A stretch of DNA of 64,000 bases from contig NZ_JADOBG010000007.1 of assembly GCF_016786215.1 (NCBI RefSeq), positions 62,001 through 126,000 on the forward strand. The letters are read 5' to 3'. Within the stretch, counting starts at the first letter, position 1. The number at the start of each line of letters is the position of its first letter. The stretch comes from Legionella bononiensis (GTDB taxonomy: Bacteria; Pseudomonadota; Gammaproteobacteria; Legionellales; Legionellaceae). The notes under the pieces were generated by a model, which saw only the letters and a program-made list of their open reading frames with translations, was not told where the DNA came from and searched no databases. Below, piece by piece: positions 1-8,847 of the stretch. Position numbers and translations under genes: made by a program.

Positions 1-792
1 GTTGTCACGTTTTGCTGATGAAACAAGACAAAACCCAGCTTCATTAGTATGACCAGTTTTTATTCCATCTACCTGGTTATCGCGCCATAACAATCGATTT
101 CTATTCGGTTGACGAATACCATTATATGTAAACCATTTTTGTTTATACCATCCATAATATTGAGGAAAGTCAGAGATCAGCGCTCGACCCAAAATAGCTA
201 AATCTTTTGCTGTAGTATATAAATTGGGGTCAGGAAGCCCGGTACTGTCAGTAAAGTGACTGTTCTTCATTCCCAGATTTTGAGCCTGTTGATTCATTAT
301 TTCAGTAAATGCACCTTCAGTACCACCAATGTGTTCGGCCATTGCGACACAGGCATCATTTCCTGAATCAACAATAATACCTTTTAACAATTCTTCAACT
401 GAAACCTGTTGACCTTCTTTAATAAACATGCGTGAACCGCCAATTTTCCATGCATCACGACTCACCCGTACACTATCATTTAAATGAATTTGTTCATGAT
501 GCAGCGCATTAGAAACTACATACAAAGTCATCATTTTAGTCAGGCTTGCAGGAGGTAAACGTTCATCACTGTTTTTTTCAGCAATAATTTTTCCACTATT
601 CACATCAATTAGAATATATGCTTTCGCGTTTAAAACAGGGGCAGCAGGAGTTACTAGTGGTTTATTGGATATAGTGGGCGAGGGTTTCACAAGATCTGTG
701 GGTAAAGAGTCCTCGGCAACCGAATTGCTGGATTGAACAAATAATGTAATAAAAAACAGGGTCGTCAATAAAAAAGACGTGGCTTTAGTCAT
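1..792 (-). CDS. dacA: D-alanyl-D-alanine carboxypeptidase (PBP5/DacA type), 3' part outside window
   Basis: Low-molecular-weight penicillin-binding protein that trims the terminal D-Ala from peptidoglycan pentapeptides in the periplasm. Translating the minus strand from the ATG at 792 gives a signal peptide (MTKATSFLLTTLFFITLFV), then the three serine-peptidase motifs: SLTK (nucleophile Ser and Lys), SGN in the stretch GIIVDSGNDACVAMAEH, and KTG in VDGIKTGHTNEAGFC. Motif order and spacing are those of family S11. The reading frame runs off the left edge of the window, so the C-terminal membrane-anchoring part is not seen. It is divergent from rlpA, another peptidoglycan gene. Family assignment is firm; the choice of dacA among paralogs is an inference. 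Confidence 0.93.
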   Translation of the reverse strand, partial: MTKATSFLLTTLFFITLFVQSSNSVAEDSLPTDLVKPSPTISNKPLVTPAAPVLNAKAYILIDVNSGKIIAEKNSDERLPPASLTKMMTLYVVSNALHHEQIHLNDSVRVSRDAWKIGGSRMFIKEGQQVSVEELLKGIIVDSGNDACVAMAEHIGGTEGAFTEIMNQQAQNLGMKNSHFTDSTGLPDPNLYTTAKDLAILGRALISDFPQYYGWYKQKWFTYNGIRQPNRNRLLWRDNQVDGIKTGHTNEAGFCLVSSAKRDN

Positions 793-985
793 GTTGTTAC
801 CTGATGTAGTTGCAAAATGCAGTTATCTTAACACAGCCTTTTGCAGGCATCCAAATAGCATGATGAAAATATTGATATTATTTTCAGTGAATTTCCAATA
901 TTCCAAATTAATTAAATACAAAACTACGAAATCTCTGTAAATTTAGGTATATTAGAAAAAAATAATAATTATAAATTAAGAGAAC

Positions 986-1825
986 ATGCGAAAAATACTG
1001 ATAGTTTTAACTGTTTTACTTTCAAGTTGTCAAACTACTAACTCACCCGATTCATCATCGACACCTTCTGGAAAGAACAATTCAAATCATTCTCGCCAAT
1101 ACCAGAAAGGTTCAGTTTATGACCGATATAAAAATAAAAATAATCGATATACCATTCAACAGGATGGAGCTCCCTCCAAACAAAAAAAACTCAGTTTTAA
1201 AGAACCTGTACCTACCAATGAACCTTTAAGCCGATATGGAAATCCCTCCGAATATTATGTTGATGGAAGGGCATACAAGGTAATGAAAAGTTCGAGTGGA
1301 TATAAAACAAGAGGTGTTGCATCGTGGTATGGTACCAAATTTCACAAACAACGAACCTCTAGTGGAGAGCCATATAATATGTACGTAATGACTGCAGCTC
1401 ATAAAACGCTTCCATTACCCACTTATGTCAAAGTAAAAAATCTGGATAATGGTCGTTCTGCTGTAGTTAAAGTAAACGATAGAGGTCCTTTTCACGCAGA
1501 TCGAGTCATTGATCTGTCTTATGCTGCAGCTCTGAAGTTGGGTGTATTTCCCAAAGGCACCGCGAATGTTGAAATTGAAACATTGAAAGGGCCTGCTGGT
1601 GTTGCACATTATTATCTTCAAGCGGGCGCATTTTCATCTGAAGCACTTGCAAAAAGACTTAAAGAAAAATTGGTTCATATTACACCATCACCAGTGTTTA
1701 TTGAGCATTATCAGCAACACTATGTGGTACGCGTAGGTCCTTTTGGTAATAAAGCCATGTCGGATAACCTCAAAGCAAAATTGGCCCAAAATGGGGTCAC
1801 AGGTTCCTTTTCGGTATTAATATAG
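986..1825 (+). CDS. rlpA: Septal ring lytic transglycosylase RlpA family lipoprotein
   Basis: A 279-aa outer-membrane lipoprotein. The N-terminus has a lipobox ending LSSC (lipidated Cys15). A Ser/Asn-rich linker follows, then a double-psi beta-barrel RlpA domain (about residues 108-190) with the signature RGVASWYGTKFH and the VNDRGPF segment carrying the catalytic-type Asp. The C-terminal 70 residues form a SPOR domain (YYLQAGAFSSEALAKRL and YVVRVGPF), which binds glycan strands lacking stem peptides at the division septum. Known RlpA proteins cleave such naked glycans. The gene is divergent from the dacA-type carboxypeptidase, with about 190 bp of AT-rich DNA between them that may hold both promoters. 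Confidence 0.92.
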   Translation: MRKILIVLTVLLSSCQTTNSPDSSSTPSGKNNSNHSRQYQKGSVYDRYKNKNNRYTIQQDGAPSKQKKLSFKEPVPTNEPLSRYGNPSEYYVDGRAYKVMKSSSGYKTRGVASWYGTKFHKQRTSSGEPYNMYVMTAAHKTLPLPTYVKVKNLDNGRSAVVKVNDRGPFHADRVIDLSYAAALKLGVFPKGTANVEIETLKGPAGVAHYYLQAGAFSSEALAKRLKEKLVHITPSPVFIEHYQQHYVVRVGPFGNKAMSDNLKAKLAQNGVTGSFSVLI

Positions 1826-1834
1826 TAATTCAGT

Positions 1835-1857
1835 GATCCGGGTGTACAATCCGGATC
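1835..1857 (+). terminator. Hairpin after rlpA
   Basis: Perfect 7-bp inverted repeat GATCCGG/CCGGATC with a 9-nt loop, starting 10 nt after the rlpA stop. There is no clear T-tract behind it, so it is a candidate terminator or mRNA-end hairpin only. Confidence 0.4.
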
Positions 1858-2089
1858 CGAAACAATTAATCTGTAGGTGCAATTCTCAGATTGAATATTA
1901 AACATTAAATCACGACAATTAATTTGTTGACTGGAATCTTGAAAACAAACTGAATGCAGCTATATTTTTTAAATATTAATAATTTAAGTCCAGAAACAGA
2001 ATAATTAATAGCTAATTCATGGATTAATGGATAAAATTGCATGAAGATCTAATTATCATTATCCAATTTACTTATGAGGCACACTACCA

Positions 2090-3262
2090 ATGCATGATGG
2101 CTCTGTATTTTATACAATATTTTTAATATTTGCTGGGGCTGCATTCTTTTCTACTCTTGTTTTGTACACCAAGCAATCCTTACTGGTTGCTTATATATTA
2201 TTAGGTGCCGTCTTTGGTCCCTGGGGCTTAAGACTGGTATCCGATGTAACTACCGTACAACAAATTGGCGATATAGGAATTGTGTTCCTGCTTTTTTTAC
2301 TTGGTCTTCATTTGCAACCACAAAATCTGGTACACATGTTAAAGAAAGTGACCTGGATAGCGATAGTAAGCTCTGTTCTCTTTGCCGGTATGGCCTATGG
2401 CATAGGTAGATGGTTTGGACTTACAGTTACAGAATCATGGGTTCTTGGTGCATCAATGATGTTCTCAAGTACTATTATTGGCTTAAAATTACTGCCAACA
2501 ACCATCTTGCATCATCAACACACGGGTGAAGTAATGATAAGTGTCTTGTTAATGCAGGACGTCATTGCGATCATCATATTAATCTTGATTAATGGGGCTC
2601 ATCAGGGCGGTGGGTTATCGATAGATGATTTAGTACTGGTCCTTATCGCACTTCCGGCATTATGTTTATTTGCTTTTGCTTTCGAACGGTACATATTAAT
2701 AAAACTGCTCGCACGTTTCGATAGAACACAGGAATATGTCTTTCTACTGTCGATAGGCTGGTGTCTCGGATTATCTGTTCTGGCACAAAAATTAGGGCTT
2801 TCAGAAGATATAGGTGCTTTCGTAGCCGGTGTAGCTTTAGCAGCAAGTCCCATATCTCTATTTATTGCAGAAAGCTTGAAACCTTTAAGGGATTTTTTCC
2901 TGGTTATGTTTTTCTTTACAATTGGTGCAACCTTTAATTTCAGTTATGCCGCGCAAGTAGTTATTCCGGCAGTAATTCTTGCAGCACTAATCCTCATTAT
3001 TAAACCATTATTATTTTATATCCTGCTGCTCAGAGCAGGCGAGAAAAAACAAGTTGCCAAAGAAGTAGGTTTCCGACTTGGACAGGGAAGTGAGTTTTCA
3101 TTGCTTGTTGCAAGTATTGCTTTAAGTACTAAACTCATTTCAGATGTCGCTTCCAATTTAATACAGGCAACGACTATTTTAACTTTTATAGTTTCATCGT
3201 ACCTTGTAGTATTGAAATACCCAACACCCATAGCCCTGTCAGAGAAAATGCGTAAGGATTAA
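2090..3262 (+). CDS. Cation:proton antiporter, CPA2 (KefB/RosB-like) membrane domain
   Basis: A 390-aa polytopic inner-membrane protein with about 12 hydrophobic segments spread over its whole length. It matches the Na+/H+ or K+/H+ exchanger domain of the CPA2 family, including the typical stretch FRLGQGSEFSLLVASIAL near residue 335 and the early GIVFLLFLLGLHL helix. It ends right after the membrane domain. The C-terminal RCK/TrkA-N nucleotide-binding domain found in KefB and KefC (about 600 aa) is absent, so ligand gating of that kind is not expected. The transported ion cannot be read from the sequence. It is separated by only 4 nt from ampE, so the two are probably co-transcribed. Confidence 0.88.
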   Translation: MHDGSVFYTIFLIFAGAAFFSTLVLYTKQSLLVAYILLGAVFGPWGLRLVSDVTTVQQIGDIGIVFLLFLLGLHLQPQNLVHMLKKVTWIAIVSSVLFAGMAYGIGRWFGLTVTESWVLGASMMFSSTIIGLKLLPTTILHHQHTGEVMISVLLMQDVIAIIILILINGAHQGGGLSIDDLVLVLIALPALCLFAFAFERYILIKLLARFDRTQEYVFLLSIGWCLGLSVLAQKLGLSEDIGAFVAGVALAASPISLFIAESLKPLRDFFLVMFFFTIGATFNFSYAAQVVIPAVILAALILIIKPLLFYILLLRAGEKKQVAKEVGFRLGQGSEFSLLVASIALSTKLISDVASNLIQATTILTFIVSSYLVVLKYPTPIALSEKMRKD

Positions 3263-3266
3263 TATT

Positions 3267-4019
3267 ATGAAATTACTGGTTGTAGTATTGTGCTTGCTTA
3301 GTGAACGCTTTTTGATCCATTCGCTATCCTATCAACGGTTTTCATGGTTTGGAGATTATTTTTTAGTTATAACCAATGCAGTTGAGAAACGGTCTCATAA
3401 TAAGAACCCATGGATGTATTTAGCTGCATTAATACTGCCTATTACTTTAATCACTTCAATTATTTATCTGATTTTTCATAACCTTTTTTTTGGTTTTACA
3501 GGATTACTTTTAAGTACTCTGATTTTTTTCTATTGCCTTGGTCCTCAGAATGCTTTTTATCCTCTTTCAGAAACTGATTCAAAAAATGACCACAGTGAAT
3601 TTGTCAGTGATTATTTTGCCTTGGTAAACAGTCAGTTATTTGCTGTAATTTTCTGGTATATACTAGCTGGACCTATTGCTGTTCTGATTTATAGATTATT
3701 CACATTATGCAAAAACTATGATGAAGTAAGCCAGCAGGCAAAACAGGTCACTGAAATCCTTGAGTGGGTACCTGCACGTATTACTGCGTTACTCTTTTTA
3801 TTAGTAGGTAATTTTCAACGGGGTTTTGCAACATTTATGCAATATGTTCTTAACAACCCGGATTCCAATAACCAGCTATTAAGTGAATGTGGTTTACAGG
3901 CCGTTCGAATTAATGAAACAGATGATATACCGTTCCCCAATGCTGAAGCCCTTGTAGAACATGCGGCTATCGTATTGGTGGTTTTCATTGCGTTATTTAC
4001 ATTAGTTGCATGGCTCTAA
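3267..4019 (+). CDS. ampE: AmpE-like regulatory signalling inner-membrane protein
   Basis: A 250-aa membrane protein with hydrophobic segments near residues 55-90, 120-145, 170-185 and a final helix at 230-250. The N-terminal pattern (LLSERF...WFGDYF) and the FFYCLGPQNAF motif in the second helix region are hallmarks of AmpE/CobD-like proteins. AmpE is encoded with ampD in enterobacteria and was proposed to sense cell-wall recycling status during beta-lactamase induction. No ampD is adjacent here. It starts 4 nt after the antiporter stop, suggesting translational coupling. The exact biochemical role of AmpE is not established. Confidence 0.85.
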   Translation: MKLLVVVLCLLSERFLIHSLSYQRFSWFGDYFLVITNAVEKRSHNKNPWMYLAALILPITLITSIIYLIFHNLFFGFTGLLLSTLIFFYCLGPQNAFYPLSETDSKNDHSEFVSDYFALVNSQLFAVIFWYILAGPIAVLIYRLFTLCKNYDEVSQQAKQVTEILEWVPARITALLFLLVGNFQRGFATFMQYVLNNPDSNNQLLSECGLQAVRINETDDIPFPNAEALVEHAAIVLVVFIALFTLVAWL

Positions 4020-4056
4020 AGAGGTAATTCACCATAACTTATTGTAGGACTAAACT

Positions 4057-4446
4057 ATGAACTACTTTTTACGCTTCTTTTTTTGCACAGTACTTCTAGT
4101 ACTTTCGGGTTGTGCTACACAACAACCTGGCATTGGAAAGTCCAAGGAACTTAGCCAATGCATGCAATTATGTGAGCAGCGTTCCGATTCATGCAAGCAA
4201 CAGTGTTCCAATAACTGCCCAAGATGCTCGTTAATAGCATCAGATGAGACGGCTATAGATTACCTGAGCTATGTGCATGACAAACAAGTTGAAGGGGGAT
4301 ATGTATCACGTGGGTTGAATTCTTACCGTGATCCACTACAATGCCGCAAAGTAACGTGTAACTGTACATCAGACTACTTAACCTGCAAACAAGGTTGCAC
4401 TGGTGTAATACAAAAACGATTACAAGCTGTACCATACTGTACATAA
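4057..4446 (+). CDS. Cys-rich putative lipoprotein
   Basis: A 129-aa exported protein. The signal sequence (MNYFLRFFFCTVLLVL) ends in the lipobox LSGC at residues 17-20, so it is probably lipidated. The mature part has many Cys residues, with patterns such as CMQLCEQRSDSCKQQCSNNC, CNCTSDYLTC and CTG, which points to multiple disulfides in the periplasm or outer membrane. I do not recognise a family. It lies between ampE and aceE on the same strand, 37 nt after ampE, and may be read through from that operon. Confidence 0.75.
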   Translation: MNYFLRFFFCTVLLVLSGCATQQPGIGKSKELSQCMQLCEQRSDSCKQQCSNNCPRCSLIASDETAIDYLSYVHDKQVEGGYVSRGLNSYRDPLQCRKVTCNCTSDYLTCKQGCTGVIQKRLQAVPYCT

Positions 4447-4472
4447 AATTTTGAAAGTCGGGGAACTTTTTC

Positions 4473-7136
4473 ATGGCAAATGAAACTAATTTTGATTTGG
4501 ATCCAATTGAAACACGTGAATGGCTGGATGCCCTGCAATCTGTTTTTGCCAATGATGGTAGTGAGCGTGCTGCATTTCTTTTACAACAACTCTTGAATAA
4601 AGCGAATGCAGAAGGAGTTAAATTAACCAGTTCTATTAATACTCCTTATAGAAATACCATTAAACCTCATGAAGAGAAACAAATGCCTCCTGATGAAGGT
4701 ATTGGTAAGCGTATTAATGCATTGCTTCGCTGGAATGCTGTTGCAATGGTTTTACGAGCTGGAAAATACGCTCCTGAACTAGGAGGGCATATTGCGTCTT
4801 ATGCTTCTTCTTCCACTTTATATGAAACAGGATTCAACTATTTCTTTAAAGGCCCTAATGGAGAGAATGGTGGCGATCTGCTCTATATTCAAGGTCATTC
4901 TTCACCAGGAATTTATGCGAGAGCTTTTCTTGAGGGACGACTTTCTGAGTCAAAACTTCAAAAATTCAGACAGGAGGTTGAAGTTGATGGGTTATCTTCT
5001 TATCCTCATCCTTGGCTTATGCACGATTTTTGGCAATTTCCGACTGTATCAATGGGACTTGGCCCCTTACAAGCAATTTATCAGGCTCGCTTTTTAAAAT
5101 ATCTTGAAAATAGAGGATTAATTAAAGCAGAGGGTCGTAAAGTCTGGGCATTCCTGGGCGATGGAGAAATGGATGAACCAGAATCTGTAGGCGCATTAAG
5201 TATTGCTGCCAGAGAAAAGCTGGACAACCTTATATTTGTAGTAAATTGTAATTTACAAAGACTTGATGGTCCAGTTCGAGGTAACGGAAAAATAATACAG
5301 GAGCTTGAAGGACTGTTCAGAGGTGCCGGCTGGAATGTGATTAAGGTTATCTGGGGTGGTCGTTGGGATCCATTATTTGCCCGCGATAAGGAAGGCTGGA
5401 TGCAAAAAAGGATGGAAGAATGCCTTGATGGAGACTATCAATCTTATAAAGCAAATGACGGTTCTTATGTCAGACAACATTTCTTTAATCAATATCCCGA
5501 ATTAAAGAAAATGGTTGACAATCTGAGTGATGATGAGATTTGGCGTCTAAATCGTGGTGGCCATGATCCTCAAAAAGTTTATGCTGCTTATGCACAGGCG
5601 GTTGAACATAAAGGAACTCCTACAGTTATTTTGGCTAAAACCATTAAAGGCTATGGAATGGGTGCTGCGGGTGAAGGTCTGAATATTACTCACCAACAAA
5701 AGAAAATGACTTTGGAACAATTAAAGGCTTTTAGAGATCGTTTTAGTATACCCATCAGTGACGATAAAATTGCAGAAGTGCCTTTTTACAGGCCTGATGA
5801 CGATAGCCCTGAAATCAAATACATCAAAAAGCAAAGAGAAGCTTTAGGCGGATATCTACCTCACCGTTCTACAGAGGTTCCAACGTTACCAATTCCACCT
5901 TTAGATGAATTTGCCTCGGTTACTCATGGTATGGGTGACAGAGAAATATCAACAACAATGGCTTTTGTACGTATTTTATCAATACTACTGAAAAATAAGG
6001 ATTTAAGTTCCAGAGTTGTGCCCATTGTTCCTGATGAATGCCGAACATTCGGTATGGAAGGCTTATTCCGCCAAATAGGAATATATTCTCCTGTTGGTCA
6101 ATTATATACCCCAGTTGATCGTGAGCAGGTGATGTATTACAAAGAAGCGCGCGATGGACAGATTCTTGAAGAAGGTATTAATGAAGCCGGAGCATTTTGT
6201 TCATGGATTGCAGCCGCTACTTCATACAGCTCGAATAAACTCACGATGATTCCGTTTTATATCTATTATTCCATGTTTGGTTTCCAACGTATCGGCGATT
6301 TAGCATGGGCGGCAGGTGACATCCAGGCACGCGGTTTCTTACTTGGCGGTACAGCAGGACGAACTACATTGGCTGGAGAAGGATTACAACATCAGGATGG
6401 TCATAGTCATCTTTATGCTTCGACAATACCTAATTGCGTCTCCTATGATCCTACATTTGCCTATGAACTGGCCGTTATCATCCAGAACGGATTATACCGT
6501 ATGTATGAAAAGGGTGATAACGTGTTTTATTACATCACTGTAATGAACGAAAACTATTTACAACCCGATATGCCCAAAGGTGTCGAAGAAGGCATAGTTC
6601 GAGGAATGTATGTATTTAAAGAGAGCAAGAAGAAATCTAAAACTCATGTTCAATTGATGGGTTCTGGTACCATTTTACGTGAAGTGATTAAAGCAGCTGA
6701 AATGCTCGAAAACGATTACTCAATCACTTCGGATATTTGGAGCGTAACAAGCTTTAATGAGCTTCGTCGTGATGGCTTAGCCAAAGAACGGCATAATGCG
6801 ATGCATCCAGAAGCTAAAGCACAGGAGTCGTATGTTGCTTCCCAGCTTAAAGACCGTAAAGGCCCAGTAATTGCTGCAACTGATTATATGCGCATTTACG
6901 CTGATCAGATTCGTCCTTATGTACCCAATCGGTACGTTACATTAGGAACAGACGGTTATGGAAGAAGTGATACTCGTGAACGCTTACGACATTTCTTCGA
7001 AGTAGATGCAAAATATATAGTTCTGGCAGCATTAAATGCTTTGGTTGCTGAAGGTTCTATAGATAAATCTAAAGTTGTAGATGCGATAAACCGTTACTCT
7101 ATTAATCCAGATAAATTAGATCCAGTTACCCATTAG
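4473..7136 (+). CDS. aceE: Pyruvate dehydrogenase E1 component, homodimeric type
   Basis: An 887-aa cytoplasmic enzyme, the thiamine-diphosphate-dependent E1 of the pyruvate dehydrogenase complex. It decarboxylates pyruvate and acetylates the lipoyl group of AceF. Length and sequence match the E. coli-type single-chain E1. The ThDP/Mg2+ motif GDGEMDEPES begins near residue 229 and continues to VNCNLQRLDGPVRGN. The C-terminal half contains the conserved GGTAGRTTLAGEGLQHQDGHSH stretch (split here around GEGLQHQDGHSH) and the RFVTLGTDGYGRSDTR-type segment (YVTLGTDGYGRSDTR). The Shine-Dalgarno GGGGA lies about 9 nt upstream of the ATG. It is the first gene of the aceE-aceF-lpdA operon. Confidence 0.98.
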   Translation: MANETNFDLDPIETREWLDALQSVFANDGSERAAFLLQQLLNKANAEGVKLTSSINTPYRNTIKPHEEKQMPPDEGIGKRINALLRWNAVAMVLRAGKYAPELGGHIASYASSSTLYETGFNYFFKGPNGENGGDLLYIQGHSSPGIYARAFLEGRLSESKLQKFRQEVEVDGLSSYPHPWLMHDFWQFPTVSMGLGPLQAIYQARFLKYLENRGLIKAEGRKVWAFLGDGEMDEPESVGALSIAAREKLDNLIFVVNCNLQRLDGPVRGNGKIIQELEGLFRGAGWNVIKVIWGGRWDPLFARDKEGWMQKRMEECLDGDYQSYKANDGSYVRQHFFNQYPELKKMVDNLSDDEIWRLNRGGHDPQKVYAAYAQAVEHKGTPTVILAKTIKGYGMGAAGEGLNITHQQKKMTLEQLKAFRDRFSIPISDDKIAEVPFYRPDDDSPEIKYIKKQREALGGYLPHRSTEVPTLPIPPLDEFASVTHGMGDREISTTMAFVRILSILLKNKDLSSRVVPIVPDECRTFGMEGLFRQIGIYSPVGQLYTPVDREQVMYYKEARDGQILEEGINEAGAFCSWIAAATSYSSNKLTMIPFYIYYSMFGFQRIGDLAWAAGDIQARGFLLGGTAGRTTLAGEGLQHQDGHSHLYASTIPNCVSYDPTFAYELAVIIQNGLYRMYEKGDNVFYYITVMNENYLQPDMPKGVEEGIVRGMYVFKESKKKSKTHVQLMGSGTILREVIKAAEMLENDYSITSDIWSVTSFNELRRDGLAKERHNAMHPEAKAQESYVASQLKDRKGPVIAATDYMRIYADQIRPYVPNRYVTLGTDGYGRSDTRERLRHFFEVDAKYIVLAALNALVAEGSIDKSKVVDAINRYSINPDKLDPVTH

Positions 7137-7193
7137 TTAAACTAACTGAGTACAAAGGTATTGCTACAGTTTAACTGAATGCTGAGGATAGAT

Positions 7194-8804
7194 ATGGCAA
7201 ATGAAATAGAAATTAAAATACCTGATATTGGCGGTGCAACTCAGGTTGATGTTATCGAGATTTTGGTTAAGGTTGGAGATCAAATAAGTGTTGATACTCC
7301 GCTGATTACTCTTGAATCAGATAAAGCGAGCATGGAAATTCCTTCTCCTGTAGCAGGAATTATCAGCCGGATCACATTAAAAGTTGGGGATAAAGTTTCC
7401 GAAGGGGATGTAATCCTTGTGGCATCAACCGAACAGGTTGCTGCCATCCCAAAAAATGAGACGTTAACAGAGACTCCTCAAATTAATAAATCCCATGAAA
7501 CGGTTCAAGAAACTAAACCGATAACCAGTAACACTAATAGAACCGTCGAAGTAACCATTCCTGACATAGGTGGTGCGACCGACGTAGATGTAATTGATAT
7601 TCTGGTAAAACCAGGAATGACAGTTGAGAAAGATCAGGCTTTGATTACGCTTGAAGGGGATAAGGCGACTATGGATATACCATCTCCTTATTCCGGGATA
7701 ATTAAAGAAATCAAAATTAATTTAGGTGACAAAGTAGCACAGGGCACACCTATATTAGTCATGGAGTCTACTACGGCCGGAGCCATGGAAGAACAAGAAC
7801 TGCCCGTTAAAGCACCTGAACAAGCTAAAGAACAGCAGGTTCAATCGACTCCAGCAGCAGATTCACGTCCAGAAATTACACCTGCTTCAGAACCCAATGA
7901 ACTGTCAGATATCCTATCAGCAGGTCCTGCAGTACGACGTATGGCGAGGGAGTTAGGAGTTAATTTACACCTGGTGAAAGGTAGCGGACGAAAAACCCGC
8001 ATTACCAAAGAAGACATACAAAATTATATCAAGACTCGCTTAAGTGAACAGCCGGCATCAAGTACTTTTAATGTACCAGCAAGCCCAATAATTGACTTTA
8101 GCAAATTCGGTGACATAGAATCCAAGCCACTGAATAAAATTAAACGATTAACTGGTGCCAATGTACACCGTTCCTGGATAACTATTCCGCATGTTACCCA
8201 GTTTGATGAAGCAGACATCACTGATTTGGAAGAATTTAGAAAATCAGAATCAGAACGTATCAAAGAACCAGGTTACAAGCTGACCATATTAGCATTTGTT
8301 TGCAAAGTAGTAAGCAGGGCCTTACATGCGTACCCTCAATTTAATTCATCGTTAGATGCTACCGGTGAACAATTAATTTATAAAAAATATTGCAATATAG
8401 GAATTGCTGTCGAGACTACTAATGGCTTAGTAGTACCGGTTATTAAAAATGTAGATCAACTGACAGTAAGTGATATTGCTCTTGAAATGGCTCGATTAAG
8501 CAGCAAAGCGCGAGATAAAGGACTGATGCCAGCTGATATGTCTGGGGGCTGCTTTACAATATCCAGCCTTGGAGGTATTGGTGGTACTTCATTTACCCCC
8601 ATAGTAAATAGCCCGGAAGTCGCGATTTTGGGATTATCGCGTTCTTCATTTAAACCGATTTATGATAAAGGAGAATTCAAGCCTAGATTAATGCTGCCTC
8701 TGTCTTTATCTTACGATCATAGAGTAATTGATGGTGCTGAAGCTGCACGATTTACTCGCTATATATGTGATAATTTATCTGATATTAGAAGAGTTCTCCT
8801 CTGA
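7194..8804 (+). CDS. aceF: Dihydrolipoamide acetyltransferase, PDH E2 component
   Basis: E2 core enzyme (536 aa) that carries acetyl groups from E1 to CoA. It has two lipoyl domains with the modified lysines in LESDKASMEIPSP and LEGDKATMDIPSP, a Pro/Glu/Ala-rich linker, a peripheral subunit-binding domain (AGPAVRRMARELGVNL...RITKEDIQNYI) and a C-terminal catalytic domain ending with LSYDHRVIDGAEAARF, which holds the catalytic His. E. coli AceF has three lipoyl domains, so this is a two-lipoyl version. I chose ATG 7194 rather than the ATG at 7179: GAGGA at 7184-7188 is well placed for it and the protein then begins MANEIEIKIPDIGG, as in homologs. Confidence 0.97.
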   Translation: MANEIEIKIPDIGGATQVDVIEILVKVGDQISVDTPLITLESDKASMEIPSPVAGIISRITLKVGDKVSEGDVILVASTEQVAAIPKNETLTETPQINKSHETVQETKPITSNTNRTVEVTIPDIGGATDVDVIDILVKPGMTVEKDQALITLEGDKATMDIPSPYSGIIKEIKINLGDKVAQGTPILVMESTTAGAMEEQELPVKAPEQAKEQQVQSTPAADSRPEITPASEPNELSDILSAGPAVRRMARELGVNLHLVKGSGRKTRITKEDIQNYIKTRLSEQPASSTFNVPASPIIDFSKFGDIESKPLNKIKRLTGANVHRSWITIPHVTQFDEADITDLEEFRKSESERIKEPGYKLTILAFVCKVVSRALHAYPQFNSSLDATGEQLIYKKYCNIGIAVETTNGLVVPVIKNVDQLTVSDIALEMARLSSKARDKGLMPADMSGGCFTISSLGGIGGTSFTPIVNSPEVAILGLSRSSFKPIYDKGEFKPRLMLPLSLSYDHRVIDGAEAARFTRYICDNLSDIRRVLL

Positions 8805-8847
8805 ATTTATGAGATAATTTAACTATAATTTACAATATGAGGCATTA